Below, in pieces: positions 53,307-62,083 of a stretch of DNA of 64,000 nt. The notes below the pieces were generated by a model. The model made no database searches. It was not told where the DNA came from and saw nothing but the letters and a program-made list of their open reading frames with translations. The stretch is from the NCBI RefSeq assembly GCF_000514775.1, contig NZ_AZWO01000007.1:62257-126256 (forward strand), written 5' to 3'. The first letter of the stretch is position 1; each line of letters opens with the position of its first letter. This DNA is from Salinispora pacifica CNR114. GTDB lineage: Bacteria; Actinomycetota; Actinomycetes; Mycobacteriales; Micromonosporaceae. Both the position numbers and the translations under genes were made by a program.

Positions 53307-53626
53307 CGAACCCCCTGGATTTTTGGCGAGCCTGAGGCGGGCTCTTGTTCAGCCTGCCGTACCGGGACCGCTCCCGCCAGGCATGGGCGAGCGCCCGGGT
53401 GCGGGCTACCATGAGTCGAGCGCATCGCCTTGGATCCGGGTTCCGCCCCTCAGCCGTGGTGGCATAGTGCCGTCACGGAGCGTGTTCAATACTTCGGTCT
53501 GACGGCCTGTCAAGCTGAAGAAATCCCTCTCACAGGGCCCCTGAGCTGCGCCAACGGTCAGGGCAGCGGTGAGACACCGGTGTCTGAGCGTGTTACCCTA
53601 GACACAGCGAAAGGGGTTTCGAACCT
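53307..53626. promoter_or_regulatory. carD upstream region with promoter and palindrome, no gene
   Basis: There is no gene in this 320-base stretch between divergent genes. The carD -10 is probably TACCCT (53594-53599). A perfect 14-base palindrome AGACACCGGTGTCT lies at 53572-53585, in the -35/spacer zone of that promoter, and is a candidate operator. AAAGGGG near 53610 serves as a ribosome site about 10 bases before the ATG. Confidence 0.55.
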
Positions 53627-54112
53627 ATGGTTTTCAGTGTCGGCGAGACCGTTGTTTACCCCCACCACGGGGCCGCACTCATCGAGGCAATCGAGACTCG
53701 GGTCATTAAGGGCGAGGAGAAGCAGTACCTCGTTCTCAGGGTCGCGCAGGGTGACCTCACGGTCCGGGTTCCTGCGGAGAATGCCGAGATCGTGGGTGTG
53801 CGCGAGGTGGTCGGCGAAGAGGGCCTCGGCAAGGTCTTCGACGTTCTCCGGGCTCCGCACACCGAGGAGCCGACCAACTGGTCACGGCGTTACAAGGCAA
53901 ATCTTGAGAAGTTGGCCTCCGGTAATCCGCTGAAGGTGGCCGAGGTCGTTCGCGACCTGTGGCGGCGGGAGCGGGAGCGGGGGCTGTCCGCAGGCGAGAA
54001 GCGCATGCTCGCCAAGGCCCGCGACATTCTCGTCGGCGAGGTCGCACTGGCCGAAAAGAGCACCAAGGACGAGGCGGAGACGTTGCTCGACAAGGTGCTG
54101 ACCGAAGCCTGA
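53627..54112 (+). CDS. carD: CarD transcription regulator
   Basis: This global regulator binds RNA polymerase beta and stabilises the open complex at many promoters, including rRNA ones. The 161-residue product has the TRCF-like RNA polymerase interaction domain [24 protein letters not shown] at its start. The C-terminal DNA-binding helical domain has [32 protein letters not shown] and ends in the usual acid-rich tail. The ATG at 53627 is standard. It is followed by ispD and ispF as in Mycobacterium. Confidence 0.97.
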   Translation: MVFSVGETVVYPHHGAALIEAIETRVIKGEEKQYLVLRVAQGDLTVRVPAENAEIVGVREVVGEEGLGKVFDVLRAPHTEEPTNWSRRYKANLEKLASGNPLKVAEVVRDLWRRERERGLSAGEKRMLAKARDILVGEVALAEKSTKDEAETLLDKVLTEA

Positions 54113-54168
54113 TCCGCACCTGATCGTCGTACCCGATCTGCCATGAGTAAATCACCGAGGACCGCGAC

Positions 54169-54864
54169 GTGACCGCGCAGCTCGATCCGCGCGGTGACGT
54201 CGCGGTCCTCGTGCCTGCGGCCGGTGCCGGCGTACGACTGGGCCCTGGCCGGCCGAAGGCGCTTCGGCTGCTCGGTGGGGAGCCGCTACTGGTGCACGCG
54301 GTCCGCCGGCTCGCCGCCGCCGCATCGGTGCACACCGTGGTGGTGGCCGCTCCGGCGCCCGATCTCGTCGCGGTCCGCGAACTGTTGGCCCCGGTGGCGC
54401 CGGTCACCGTGGTGTCGGGCGGAGCGCAACGGCAGGCCTCGGTCGCTGCCGCGCTCGCCGCGGTCCCTGCCGGCCCGGAGATCGTGCTGGTGCACGACGC
54501 GGCCCGAGCGCTCACCCCGCCCGGGCTGGTCGAGTCGGTCGCCGCGGCGGTCCGCTCCGGTCACGACGCGGTGATCCCGGTGCTGCCGGTGGTCGACACC
54601 ATCAAAGAGGTCGGCGTCAGCGAGGAGGTCCTCGGCACGGTCGATCGCTCCGCGCTGCGGGCGGTGCAGACGCCGCAGGGGTTCCGGCGGGCGGTGCTGA
54701 CCACCGCGCACGCCGCCGCCACCGACCCGCTCACCGACGATGCCGGCCTGGTCGAGAAGCTCGGGGTGCCGGTGGTCTGCGTACCCGGCTCCGAATACGC
54801 CCTGAAGGTCACCCGCCCGTTCGACCTGGCGTTGGCCGAGCACCTGCTGGCGACTGACCGCTGA
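54169..54864 (+). CDS. ispD: 2-C-methyl-D-erythritol 4-phosphate cytidylyltransferase
   Basis: This is the third enzyme of the MEP isoprenoid pathway: CTP plus MEP gives CDP-ME. The 231-residue product has the nucleotide-binding opening [33 protein letters not shown] and [14 protein letters not shown], all intact. The start is GTG 54169. Adjacent ispF acts two steps later. Isoprenoid precursors made here would feed the UbiA-type prenyltransferase upstream, among others. Confidence 0.96.
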   Translation: MTAQLDPRGDVAVLVPAAGAGVRLGPGRPKALRLLGGEPLLVHAVRRLAAAASVHTVVVAAPAPDLVAVRELLAPVAPVTVVSGGAQRQASVAAALAAVPAGPEIVLVHDAARALTPPGLVESVAAAVRSGHDAVIPVLPVVDTIKEVGVSEEVLGTVDRSALRAVQTPQGFRRAVLTTAHAAATDPLTDDAGLVEKLGVPVVCVPGSEYALKVTRPFDLALAEHLLATDR

Positions 54865-54877
54865 CACGTACCCTCGG

Positions 54878-55363
54878 ATGGTGATCGTTCCGCGGGTTGC
54901 CATCGGCGTTGACATGCACGCTTTCGAATCCGGCCGGCCTTGTTGGGTCGCCGGCCTGCACTGGCCCGGGCAGGACGGCCTGGCCGGGCATTCGGATGCG
55001 GATGTCGCCGCCCACGCCGCGTGCAACGCGTTGCTCTCCGCCGCCGACCTGGGCGATCTCGGCGCCAACTTCGGGGTGGGGCAGCCGGAGTGGTCCGGTG
55101 CCTCCGGTGCGGCCCTGCTCGGCGAGAGCGCCCGCCGGGTGCGCGCGGCCGGCTACACGATCGGCAACGTTTCGGTGCAGGTGATCGGGAACCGCCCCAA
55201 GATCGGGCCGCGTCGGGCCGAGGCGCAGCAGGTGCTCTCGGCGGCGGTGGGCGCCCCGGTGAGTGTCTCCGCCGCCACCACCGACGGGCTCGGCTTTCCC
55301 GGCCGGGACGAGGGTCTGACCGGCATCGCGGTGGCCTTGGTTTACGCAGCCCCGGCCGCTTAG
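54878..55363 (+). CDS. ispF: 2-C-methyl-D-erythritol 2,4-cyclodiphosphate synthase
   Basis: It cyclises CDP-ME 2-phosphate to MEcPP, the fifth step of the MEP pathway. The 161-residue product has the metal ligands in GVDMHAF (Asp and His) and [10 protein letters not shown], the CDP-binding IGNRPKIGP, and [14 protein letters not shown] at the C-terminus. It trimerises in the family. Its stop codon TAG is also the first three bases of the TAGGCT -10 element of the next gene. Confidence 0.96.
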   Translation: MVIVPRVAIGVDMHAFESGRPCWVAGLHWPGQDGLAGHSDADVAAHAACNALLSAADLGDLGANFGVGQPEWSGASGAALLGESARRVRAAGYTIGNVSVQVIGNRPKIGPRRAEAQQVLSAAVGAPVSVSAATTDGLGFPGRDEGLTGIAVALVYAAPAA

Positions 55364-55366
55364 GCT
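55361..55366 (+). promoter_or_regulatory. -10 element TAGGCT overlapping the ispF stop, leaderless
   Basis: TAGGCT starts on the ispF stop codon and ends 7 bases before the ATG at 55374. No ribosome binding site is present. Confidence 0.55.
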
Positions 55367-55373
55367 CGCAGCG

Positions 55374-56399
55374 ATGTCCAGCGAACCCACCTCTGACCGC
55401 TCCGCCGCCGACGGGTACCTGCAGCGGGCCCAGCTCCTCGCCGAGCTCGGCCGCTACGACGAGGCCATCACCGAGTTGGGGTTCGCCCTAGCCCTTGATC
55501 CCGCCCACGCGGCGGTGTCGACCGAGCTCTCCCGGGTGCAGCTCGCGGCGGGGCGGCCCGCCGACGCGCTCACCGCCGCCGACAACGCGTTGGCGGTCGC
55601 GCCGGACTCGGTCTCCGCCCTGGTCGCCCGGGGGATGGCCCTGGCCGACCTGGCCGACCACGGGGAGGCGGCCCGGACCGCGGATCGGATTCTCGCGCTG
55701 GGGCCGGCGGACGCGTACGCCCAGCGCAACGGCGCGGCGATCCTGGCTGGGTCCCGTAATGGTCAGCCCGCGTTGAACGCGGCGTGGCGGGGGGTGGAGT
55801 TGGCCCCACAGGAGCCGGCGGGGCACCTGGCGCTCGGGTTGGTCGCGGCGAACCTGCAGCTGTACGACTTGGCCGAGCGGGCGTACACCGAGGCGCTGCG
55901 GCTCGACCCGCAGCTCGCCGAGGCGCGGCACGACATCGGGGTGCTGCGGCTGGAGCAGCGCCGGTGGAGTGAGGCGCTGGAGCACCTCGCCGAGGCGGCG
56001 GCGATCAGCCCTGGTCGGATCAATTCGGTGCGGACGATCTCGGTCGGCCTTCGTCAGCTCGTAGTGTTTGGTGCCGGTTGGTCCATGGTCGCCGCGGTGG
56101 TGATCGCCTGCTTCGCGGTGGGCAGCCCGGGGCTGTCCCGGGCTGTCGCGGCGGCGGCCGCCCTCGGTGCCGGGCTGCTGGTGTGGCGGTACGCGGCGAA
56201 GCTGCCCGGGGTGGCCCGCACGATCCTGCCGGAGCTGCTGCGCTCCGACCGGCCGTTGGCGCTGGCCGGATATGCGACTGCCGCGGCGCCGGTGCTGCTC
56301 CTGCTCTACACCCTCGTCGGCACGGTCTGGCCGCTGGTCCTGGCGATCGCGGTGGCGGCCTTCGCCGTCGTTACCGCGCTCGCCCGTTCGGTGCGCTGA
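55374..56399 (+). CDS. TPR-repeat membrane protein
   Basis: This 341-residue protein has about six tetratricopeptide repeats in residues 12-215 (for example GYLQRAQLLAELGRYDEAITELG and AERAYTEALRLDPQLAEARHDIG) and four C-terminal membrane helices (about 227-325). Cytoplasmic TPRs attached to a membrane bundle suggest a scaffold for protein complexes. No partner is visible. It starts from its own leaderless promoter just after ispF and is followed convergently by hmgA (stop 3 bases away). Confidence 0.8.
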   Translation: MSSEPTSDRSAADGYLQRAQLLAELGRYDEAITELGFALALDPAHAAVSTELSRVQLAAGRPADALTAADNALAVAPDSVSALVARGMALADLADHGEAARTADRILALGPADAYAQRNGAAILAGSRNGQPALNAAWRGVELAPQEPAGHLALGLVAANLQLYDLAERAYTEALRLDPQLAEARHDIGVLRLEQRRWSEALEHLAEAAAISPGRINSVRTISVGLRQLVVFGAGWSMVAAVVIACFAVGSPGLSRAVAAAAALGAGLLVWRYAAKLPGVARTILPELLRSDRPLALAGYATAAAPVLLLLYTLVGTVWPLVLAIAVAAFAVVTALARSVR

Positions 56400-56402
56400 G
56401 GG

Positions 56403-57569
56403 CTACCCGCGCCGCGCCCAGGTCCAGGCGTACGCGTCGTCTTCGCAGGCGGCGGCGGCGTCGCAGAGCTCCAGCGGGCGGAAGGTGTCGACCATGACGG
56501 CGAGCTCGTCGAAGTAGTCAACGCCGATCGACCGTTCGGCGGCGCCGGGCTGCGGCCCGTGGGTGAAGCCCGACGGGTGTAGGGAGATCGACCCCTGGCC
56601 GATGCCGGAGCCGCGCCGCGCCTCGTAGTTGCCCCCGGTGTAGAAGAGCACCTCGTCGGAGTCGACGTTGTGGTGGTTGTACGGCACCGGGATCGCGTCG
56701 GGGTGGTAGTCCACCTTGCGGGGGACGAACGAGCAGATCACGAAGTTCGGGCCCTGGAATGTCTGGTGCACCGGCGGGGGCTGGTGGACCCGGCCGGTGA
56801 TCGGCTCAAAGTCGTGGATGGAGAAGGCCCACGGGTAGAGGTGCCCGTCCCAGCCGACCACGTCGAACGGGTGATTGGCGTAGACGTGCCGGGTCCAGCC
56901 GCGTCGGTGCCGGACCAGAACCTCGACGTTCTCGCCGGCAACGAGCAGCGGTGTGTCCGGTCCGCGGACGTCCCGCTCGCAGTACGGCGAGTGTTCCAGG
57001 AACTGACCGCGCACCGACAGGTAGCGCTTGGGTGGGCCGATGTGGCCGGCCGCCTCGACCGCCAGCAGCCGGACGGGCTCGGTGCCGGTGGGTACGAGCC
57101 GGTGGATGGTCGAGGTCGGGATGATCACGTAGTCGCCGGCGACGACGTCGAGGGGGCCGAAGGGGGACTCGACCCGCAGGGTGCCGGATTCGACGTAGAG
57201 GCAGTGGTCACCGGTGGCGTCGCGGAACAGCGGGGAGGGCTGGTCGGCCAGCACGTACGCGATCCGGACGTCGTCGTTGCCGAGCAGGTGGCGCCGGCCG
57301 AGCACCGGGTCGGCGCCGGGCCGGTCGAGTTGGTGGGTGCGCAGGTGGCGGGGCTTGAGTGGGAGGTTCGGCAGGCAGGTGACCGCCGGTGGGGTGAACT
57401 CCTCGGCGGCCGCGATCGCGGTCGGCGCGTGCCGGTGGTAGAGCAGCGAGGAGTCGTCGGAGAAGCCTTCCTGGCCCACCAACTCCTCGGCGTAGAGGCG
57501 GCCGTCGGGCTGACGGAACTGGGTGTGGCGCTTGCGCGGCACCTCGCCGACGCGGCGGTAGAACGGCAT
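56403..57569 (-). CDS. hmgA: homogentisate 1,2-dioxygenase
   Basis: It opens the homogentisate ring to maleylacetoacetate in tyrosine catabolism, using Fe(II). The 388-residue product is a cupin with conserved segments EVLFYTGGNYEARRG, SLHPSGFTHGPQPGA (iron His region) and VPYNHHNVDSDE. I chose ATG 57569 because GGGAGG is 5 bases upstream; the frame remains open to 57662 but that overlaps the divergent start region. It is divergent from an unknown gene and fahA. Hpd, the preceding enzyme, is not in the window. Confidence 0.9.
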   Translation of the reverse strand: MPFYRRVGEVPRKRHTQFRQPDGRLYAEELVGQEGFSDDSSLLYHRHAPTAIAAAEEFTPPAVTCLPNLPLKPRHLRTHQLDRPGADPVLGRRHLLGNDDVRIAYVLADQPSPLFRDATGDHCLYVESGTLRVESPFGPLDVVAGDYVIIPTSTIHRLVPTGTEPVRLLAVEAAGHIGPPKRYLSVRGQFLEHSPYCERDVRGPDTPLLVAGENVEVLVRHRRGWTRHVYANHPFDVVGWDGHLYPWAFSIHDFEPITGRVHQPPPVHQTFQGPNFVICSFVPRKVDYHPDAIPVPYNHHNVDSDEVLFYTGGNYEARRGSGIGQGSISLHPSGFTHGPQPGAAERSIGVDYFDELAVMVDTFRPLELCDAAAACEDDAYAWTWARRG

Positions 57570-57599
57570 CTCGCCCTCCCCGAGCAGATCATCCAGGGT

Positions 57600-57625
57600 G
57601 TCCGAAAATCGGACGCTATTGTCCG
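57600..57625. promoter_or_regulatory. alternating GTCCG half-sites between hmgA and the fahA operon
   Basis: GTCCG (57600-57604), CGGAC (57610-57614) and GTCCG (57621-57625) are spaced by 5 and 6 bases, forming two overlapping inverted repeats. They lie between the divergent start codons and could bind a regulator of homogentisate use. Confidence 0.45.
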
Positions 57626-57641
57626 CTCCTTTAGCGTCCCG

Positions 57642-57647
57642 TAGATT
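57642..57647 (+). promoter_or_regulatory. -10 element TAGATT, near-leaderless
   Basis: TAGATT ends 8 bases before the GTG at 57656, without a Shine-Dalgarno sequence. Confidence 0.5.
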
Positions 57648-57655
57648 GTTGTCTC

Positions 57656-58519
57656 GTGTCAACGAAGCTGCCCCGACTCCTCGCCGGCCTCGTCGACGAC
57701 GCCGCCGTCTTCCCGCCCGGCAGTGCGTCGCTGCCCGACGCCGTTCCGGCGCACCGGCAGCACCGCTCGTCCTGGTATGCCGAGCTCGTCGGCCCGCTCC
57801 TGGTCCCCGCCTCCACAGTGCTTAATCGGGAGCTGCATGCCCTGGTCGATCCAGCCGAGGAGCTCGTGGTCGGGCTGATCGGAGACACCGGAACAGCCGG
57901 CCTCCCGGCTGCCCTCGCCGCAGTGCCCACCGGCGTCACGATCCAGCAGGTCGAGGTCGCCGTCGCCGCCCGCGGCGCGGACCCGCAGCCGGGCCTGGCC
58001 AGGCTTTTCCCGGTGGCGGAGCAGCTCGCCGGCCGCACCGTCTACGCCGAGATTCCGCTGACCTTCGGCTTGATGGAGGCGCTGGACCGGCTCGTTGAGG
58101 CCCGCGCCGCCGGGCTGTCAGTGGCCGCGAAGTTCCGGACCGGCGGGCTCGCCGCCGAGCTCTTTCCCACCCCCGCCGAGCTGGCCGCGGTGATCCACGG
58201 ATGTCAGCAGCGGGGGCTGCCGTTCAAGCTGACCGCCGGGCTGCACCACGCGGTGCGACACCTGGACCGGGAGACCGGCTTCACCCACCACGGCTTCGCG
58301 AACGTACTCGCCGCCGCGCTCGTCGCGGCCGGGGGCGCCGAGGTGGAGCGGGTCACCGAGCTGCTTCGCGCCACCGACCCGCGGCCGTTGCTCGCGCCGA
58401 TCGAGCAGCGGCTGGACGCGGCGCGTCCGCTCTGGGTCGGCTACGGCTCGTGCAGCATTCTGGAACCACTGACCGATCTGATCCAGCTGGGGCTGGTGAA
58501 CGGGGGTACCGACGCATGA
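57656..58519 (+). CDS. conserved protein of the homogentisate operon, unknown function
   Basis: This 287-residue soluble protein has no membrane segment. It has strand-helix alternations typical of a TIM-barrel-like or similar alpha/beta fold, with conserved-looking blocks LVDDAAVFPPGSA near the N-terminus, VAAKFRTGGLAAELFPT, and LPFKLTAGLHHAVRH. I cannot name a family. It overlaps fahA as ATGA and is divergent from hmgA, so it should work in tyrosine or homogentisate breakdown. Maleylacetoacetate isomerase is the step between HmgA and FahA, but nothing here resembles it; that role would be only a guess. Confidence 0.8.
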   Translation: MSTKLPRLLAGLVDDAAVFPPGSASLPDAVPAHRQHRSSWYAELVGPLLVPASTVLNRELHALVDPAEELVVGLIGDTGTAGLPAALAAVPTGVTIQQVEVAVAARGADPQPGLARLFPVAEQLAGRTVYAEIPLTFGLMEALDRLVEARAAGLSVAAKFRTGGLAAELFPTPAELAAVIHGCQQRGLPFKLTAGLHHAVRHLDRETGFTHHGFANVLAAALVAAGGAEVERVTELLRATDPRPLLAPIEQRLDAARPLWVGYGSCSILEPLTDLIQLGLVNGGTDA

Positions 58520-59712
58520 CCTGGGTGACCGGCCTGGAGGGCTCGCCGTACGGGCTGCACAACCTGCCGTACGGGGTGTTCCGCACCGCCGACGGCGAGC
58601 CGCGGGTGGGCGTACGCGTCGGCACCCACCTGCTGGACCTCGGCGGCGCGGAGCAGGCCGGCCTGGTGCTGGCCGCCGGTACGCTGAGCCGTCCGCGGCT
58701 GAACGACTTCATGGCCCTCGGTCGTCCGCAGTGGACGGTAGTGCGGCAGCGGATAGTCGAGCTGCTCACCGACAGCTCCCACCGGACGGCGGTCGAGCCG
58801 CTGCTCCGGCCGCTGTCGAGCGTAGAGCTCCTGCTCCCCTTCGACGTGGCGGACTACGTCGACTTCTACTCCTCAGAGCAGCACGCCAGCAACGTCGGTC
58901 AGATCTTCCGGCCGGGCCAGCCGCCGTTGCTGCCCAACTGGAAGCACCTGCCGATCGGCTACCACGGTCGGGCCGGCACCGTGGTGGTCTCCGGCACCCC
59001 GATTGTCCGGCCGTGCGGGCAGCGGGCTACCCCGCAGGGTCCGGTCACCGGCCCCTCGGTTCGCCTCGACATCGAGGCGGAGGTGGGCTTTGTGGTGGGT
59101 GTGCCCAGTCCGCTGGGCAGCCGCGTCCCGGTCGGTGACTTCGCCGACCACGTGTTCGGTGTGGTCCTGGTCAACGACTGGTCGGCCCGGGACATCCAGG
59201 CCTGGGAGTACCAACCCCTGGGACCGTTCCTCGGTAAGTCCTTCGCCACCTCGGTCGCGGCCTGGGTGACGCCGCTGGAGGCGCTCGGCGCGGCGTTCGT
59301 GCCGGCGCCGGAGCAGGATCCACCGGTCGCTGACTACCTGCGCGACGAGCCCCATCTCGGGCTTGATCTGCGCCTGTCGGTGGAGTGGAACGGTGAGCGG
59401 GTGAGTGAGCCGCCGTTCGCCACCATGTACTGGACCCCGGCGCAGCAGCTGGCCCATTTGACTGTCAACGGAGCCGCGCTGCGCACCGGCGACCTCTACG
59501 CCTCCGGCACCGTCTCCGGCGCCGAGCGCGGTCAGGTCGGTTCGTTCCTGGAGCTGACCTGGGGCGGGGCGGAGCCGGTTCGGGTCGGTGGCAGCGAACG
59601 TACTTTCCTGGCCGACGGCGACACCATCACCATCACCGGCACCGCGCCCGGCCCGGACGGCACGGCTGTCGGCCTCGGCGAGGTCACCGGCACCATCGTC
59701 GCTCCCCGCTGA
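58516..59712 (+). CDS. fahA: fumarylacetoacetase
   Basis: It hydrolyses fumarylacetoacetate to fumarate and acetoacetate, the last step of tyrosine catabolism. The 398-residue product has the N-terminal SH3-like domain and the core with FYSSEQHASNVGQIFRP, DIEAEVGFVVGVPS and the metal-binding VLVNDWSARDIQAWEYQPLGPFLGKSFATS, then GSFLELTWGG. The ATG at 58516 overlaps the upstream gene; the frame is open to 58201 inside it. With hmgA it makes two of the three final steps. Confidence 0.94.
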   Translation: MTWVTGLEGSPYGLHNLPYGVFRTADGEPRVGVRVGTHLLDLGGAEQAGLVLAAGTLSRPRLNDFMALGRPQWTVVRQRIVELLTDSSHRTAVEPLLRPLSSVELLLPFDVADYVDFYSSEQHASNVGQIFRPGQPPLLPNWKHLPIGYHGRAGTVVVSGTPIVRPCGQRATPQGPVTGPSVRLDIEAEVGFVVGVPSPLGSRVPVGDFADHVFGVVLVNDWSARDIQAWEYQPLGPFLGKSFATSVAAWVTPLEALGAAFVPAPEQDPPVADYLRDEPHLGLDLRLSVEWNGERVSEPPFATMYWTPAQQLAHLTVNGAALRTGDLYASGTVSGAERGQVGSFLELTWGGAEPVRVGGSERTFLADGDTITITGTAPGPDGTAVGLGEVTGTIVAPR

Positions 59713-59963
59713 CCAGCGAAGCCCCTTCCGTCCGGTCGGCGCCACCCCGGTTGCGCCGCGCGGCCGGAGCGATACCACCGGTGCGCCCACGTCCGCCCGT
59801 ACCGAGCGAGAAACCTCCACCGGTACGGGCGGATCGCACAGGTCGTCCGATCAGGCTCCCGTCCTGTCACGTTGATCGACCGGATCCGTCGCCACGCGGT
59901 ACGGGCCTGCTCCCCGGGTCGGGCTCGCGGCCGGTTGGCGGCACGGCGACAGGAGGGTGAAGG

Positions 59964-60173
59964 ATGAACGACTTCCCAGGTGCGGTCTGGCGATCCAGCA
60001 GCCGCTCCAACGACCAGGGGCTCTGTGTGGAGGTGGCCGACAACCTGGTCCAGGCGCTCGGCGTGGTGGCCGTACGTGACTCGAAGGACAAATCTGGTCC
60101 GGCCCTCGCGGTGGGGGCTCCGGGATGGGCGAGGTTCATCCGAGCGGTCCGGGCCGGAGAGCTCGGGAGCTGA
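59964..60173 (+). CDS. DUF397 protein
   Basis: This 69-residue protein has the DUF397 pattern WRSSSRSNDQGLCVEVADNL followed by VAVRDSKDKSGPALAVGAPGWARFIRAVRAGEL. In Streptomyces and relatives DUF397 proteins are usually encoded next to an XRE-type regulator, often as a toxin-antitoxin-like pair or regulator-partner. No such regulator gene is adjacent here. The ATG at 59964 has GGAGGG upstream. The 250 bases before it carry no gene. Confidence 0.85.
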   Translation: MNDFPGAVWRSSSRSNDQGLCVEVADNLVQALGVVAVRDSKDKSGPALAVGAPGWARFIRAVRAGELGS

Positions 60174-60272
60174 GTGGTGCGGGGGCCGTGCGGGGCAGCT
60201 GTCAAGCAATAGCCGGCGGCGGGACCCCGCGCGGCGGTCACGGCGCGTACCGTCGACGCCACGGGAGGTGGT

Positions 60273-60770
60273 ATGTCGCGGGTGACGGTCATGCGGTCTA
60301 TCCAGGCGCAGCCGAACGACGTGTGGCGCCTGCTCACCGACCTGACCATGCGCACCCACGCCGCCCCGGGTCGGGTGGTCCTGACCCACGGCGAGTTCGG
60401 CCCGGGCACCGCCTGGCGGGAGGTCCGCTCCCAGCCGGACGGGGCGGCGCTGGTTGAGGAGTTCGTCGTGGTCGAGGCCGTGCCGCCACACCGGCTGGTA
60501 CTCGCCTCACCCGGCCGGGGGGTGGACTATCGGACCACCTGGGCGCTGCGTCCGGCCCGGTGCCGAGGCGAACGCAACACGGTGGTCACGGTCACCCAGG
60601 AGGCGATCCCCGCCGGTACCCGCGGCCGGATCGTCGCGTTCTTCCTCGGCGGGCTGGCCGCTCGGGCGGTCGCCGGTGCGCTGCGCCGCGATCTCGCCGA
60701 GCTCGCCGCCGCCGGTCGGGCCGCGCCGGCCCGGCAACCACGCCGCAGCCGGGCGCCGCGTGCTGGGTAG
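60273..60770 (+). CDS. SRPBCC-family protein
   Basis: This 165-residue protein has the START/SRPBCC ligand-binding pattern MRSIQAQPNDVWRLLTDLTMRT, PGTAWREVRSQPDG, FVVVEAVPPHRLVLASPG and a C-terminal helix (FFLGGLAARAVAGALRRDLAEL). The Arg-rich tail ends at 60770. The family binds lipids or polyketide-like ligands, but the ligand is not predictable. Its stop TAG is at the start of TAGGGT (60768-60773), a possible -10 for the next gene. Confidence 0.85.
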   Translation: MSRVTVMRSIQAQPNDVWRLLTDLTMRTHAAPGRVVLTHGEFGPGTAWREVRSQPDGAALVEEFVVVEAVPPHRLVLASPGRGVDYRTTWALRPARCRGERNTVVTVTQEAIPAGTRGRIVAFFLGGLAARAVAGALRRDLAELAAAGRAAPARQPRRSRAPRAG

Positions 60771-60790
60771 GGTTCCGGGCGGAGGTGCGC

Positions 60791-62044
60791 ATGGTTTTCC
60801 CGACAGGCCGCCGGCTGTTCGCAGTGGCGGCGGTGGTCGTGGTGGTGGTGCTGATGGCGGTGGCGGCCACGGTTTACCGGGTGCTGGCCCCGGCCGAGGT
60901 CAGCACCGCGGCGGCCGGCGCATACCCGACGGCGGCGACTCCGTCCCCCGGCCTCGTCGCGCGGCTGCCGGTGGCGCCACTGGTGGTGGACGGCCGAATC
61001 CGGGTGTACGCGGCCGAGCGCCAGGTTTACGCCGACGAGCCGGTCGAGTTCAAGCATCGAAGTACCCCGTACTGGTCCTTCCGTCGCTGGCCCGCCCAGC
61101 TGGAGGGCGTGGTGGCGAGCGGCCACACCGTGGTGACCCAGTGGTCGGACGGCCAGGTGGTGGCGTTGGACGGGCGTACCGGCCAGGTCGCCTGGCGGGC
61201 GGAGGGGCCGGTGCCGGAGCACGACACCGAGTCCCGGCGAACCGGTGCGGAGACCGTGTGGAACCCGGCGGGGCTCTTCGTCGCTTCGGCTGCCGACACC
61301 TCGGTGGTACTCGCTGCCGGCGGGGATGCGTTGGCCGGTTGGAACCTGGCCGATGGGCAGCGACTCTGGCAATCCGACGTCCGGCCGGGGTGTCAGCAGG
61401 CGATCGGCACCACCACGGCGGGTGGTCTGGTGAGCGTCGACTCCTGCGGCTCGGTGGCGACCATCGACTTCCGGGACGCGGTCACCGGCGCCGTTACCCG
61501 CTGGAGCCCGCCGGGCGGCGGGGAGACGCTGGTCGTCACCCCGCTCGGCTGCCACTCGGGTCGATCCGGCTGCGCCGGCCTCCGTACGGCTGTCGGACCG
61601 GGTGACGACGCGGCTCGGGGCTGGCTCTTCGGCTCGGGAGAGCCGGTGGCGGCCCCGGTGCTGGACGCGCCCGACACCCGGCTCGCCGGTGACGTCGCCG
61701 TCGGCGTACGAGACGGTGCTTTGGTGGCCCGCGAGCCGCGGACCGGGAGCGAGCAGTGGCGGCACGAGGATATGGGCGGGGCTCGGGTACTCGCGGTGGA
61801 GCCGGACCGGGTGCATCTGGTCACTGACAGCAATAACCTGATCACGTTTGATGCGGGCAGTGGGGTCCAGCGGTCCCGGTTCCAGCTTTCGCTCGGCACC
61901 GACAGCACCTCGTGGGCCCCCGGCACCGCGTACGCGGTCGATGGCTACCTGGCGGTGGAGTGCCTCCGCCTCCCGGTCGACGCGGCGGCGGACGATCAGC
62001 GTTACTTCCTCACCTCGCGACCGGTTCTGCTCGCCGCGACCTGA
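60791..62044 (+). CDS. membrane-anchored PQQ-like beta-propeller protein
   Basis: This 417-residue protein has an N-terminal membrane segment (about 10-30, Val-rich) followed by an external domain. That domain carries repeated PQQ_2-type blade motifs (QVVALDGRTGQVAWRAEG, LAGWNLADGQRLWQSDV, LVAREPRTGSEQWRHED, LITFDAGSGVQRSRFQL), consistent with a seven- or eight-blade propeller. No cofactor-binding enzyme residues can be identified, so it is a structural or binding propeller rather than a clear quinoprotein. GGAGG is 5 bases before ATG 60791. The frame opens at 60560 but only overlaps the previous gene. Confidence 0.8.
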   Translation: MVFPTGRRLFAVAAVVVVVVLMAVAATVYRVLAPAEVSTAAAGAYPTAATPSPGLVARLPVAPLVVDGRIRVYAAERQVYADEPVEFKHRSTPYWSFRRWPAQLEGVVASGHTVVTQWSDGQVVALDGRTGQVAWRAEGPVPEHDTESRRTGAETVWNPAGLFVASAADTSVVLAAGGDALAGWNLADGQRLWQSDVRPGCQQAIGTTTAGGLVSVDSCGSVATIDFRDAVTGAVTRWSPPGGGETLVVTPLGCHSGRSGCAGLRTAVGPGDDAARGWLFGSGEPVAAPVLDAPDTRLAGDVAVGVRDGALVAREPRTGSEQWRHEDMGGARVLAVEPDRVHLVTDSNNLITFDAGSGVQRSRFQLSLGTDSTSWAPGTAYAVDGYLAVECLRLPVDAAADDQRYFLTSRPVLLAAT

Positions 62045-62083
62045 GCGGGCCGTCAGCTCGCGGCGAGCAGAAACCGCCGTGGC

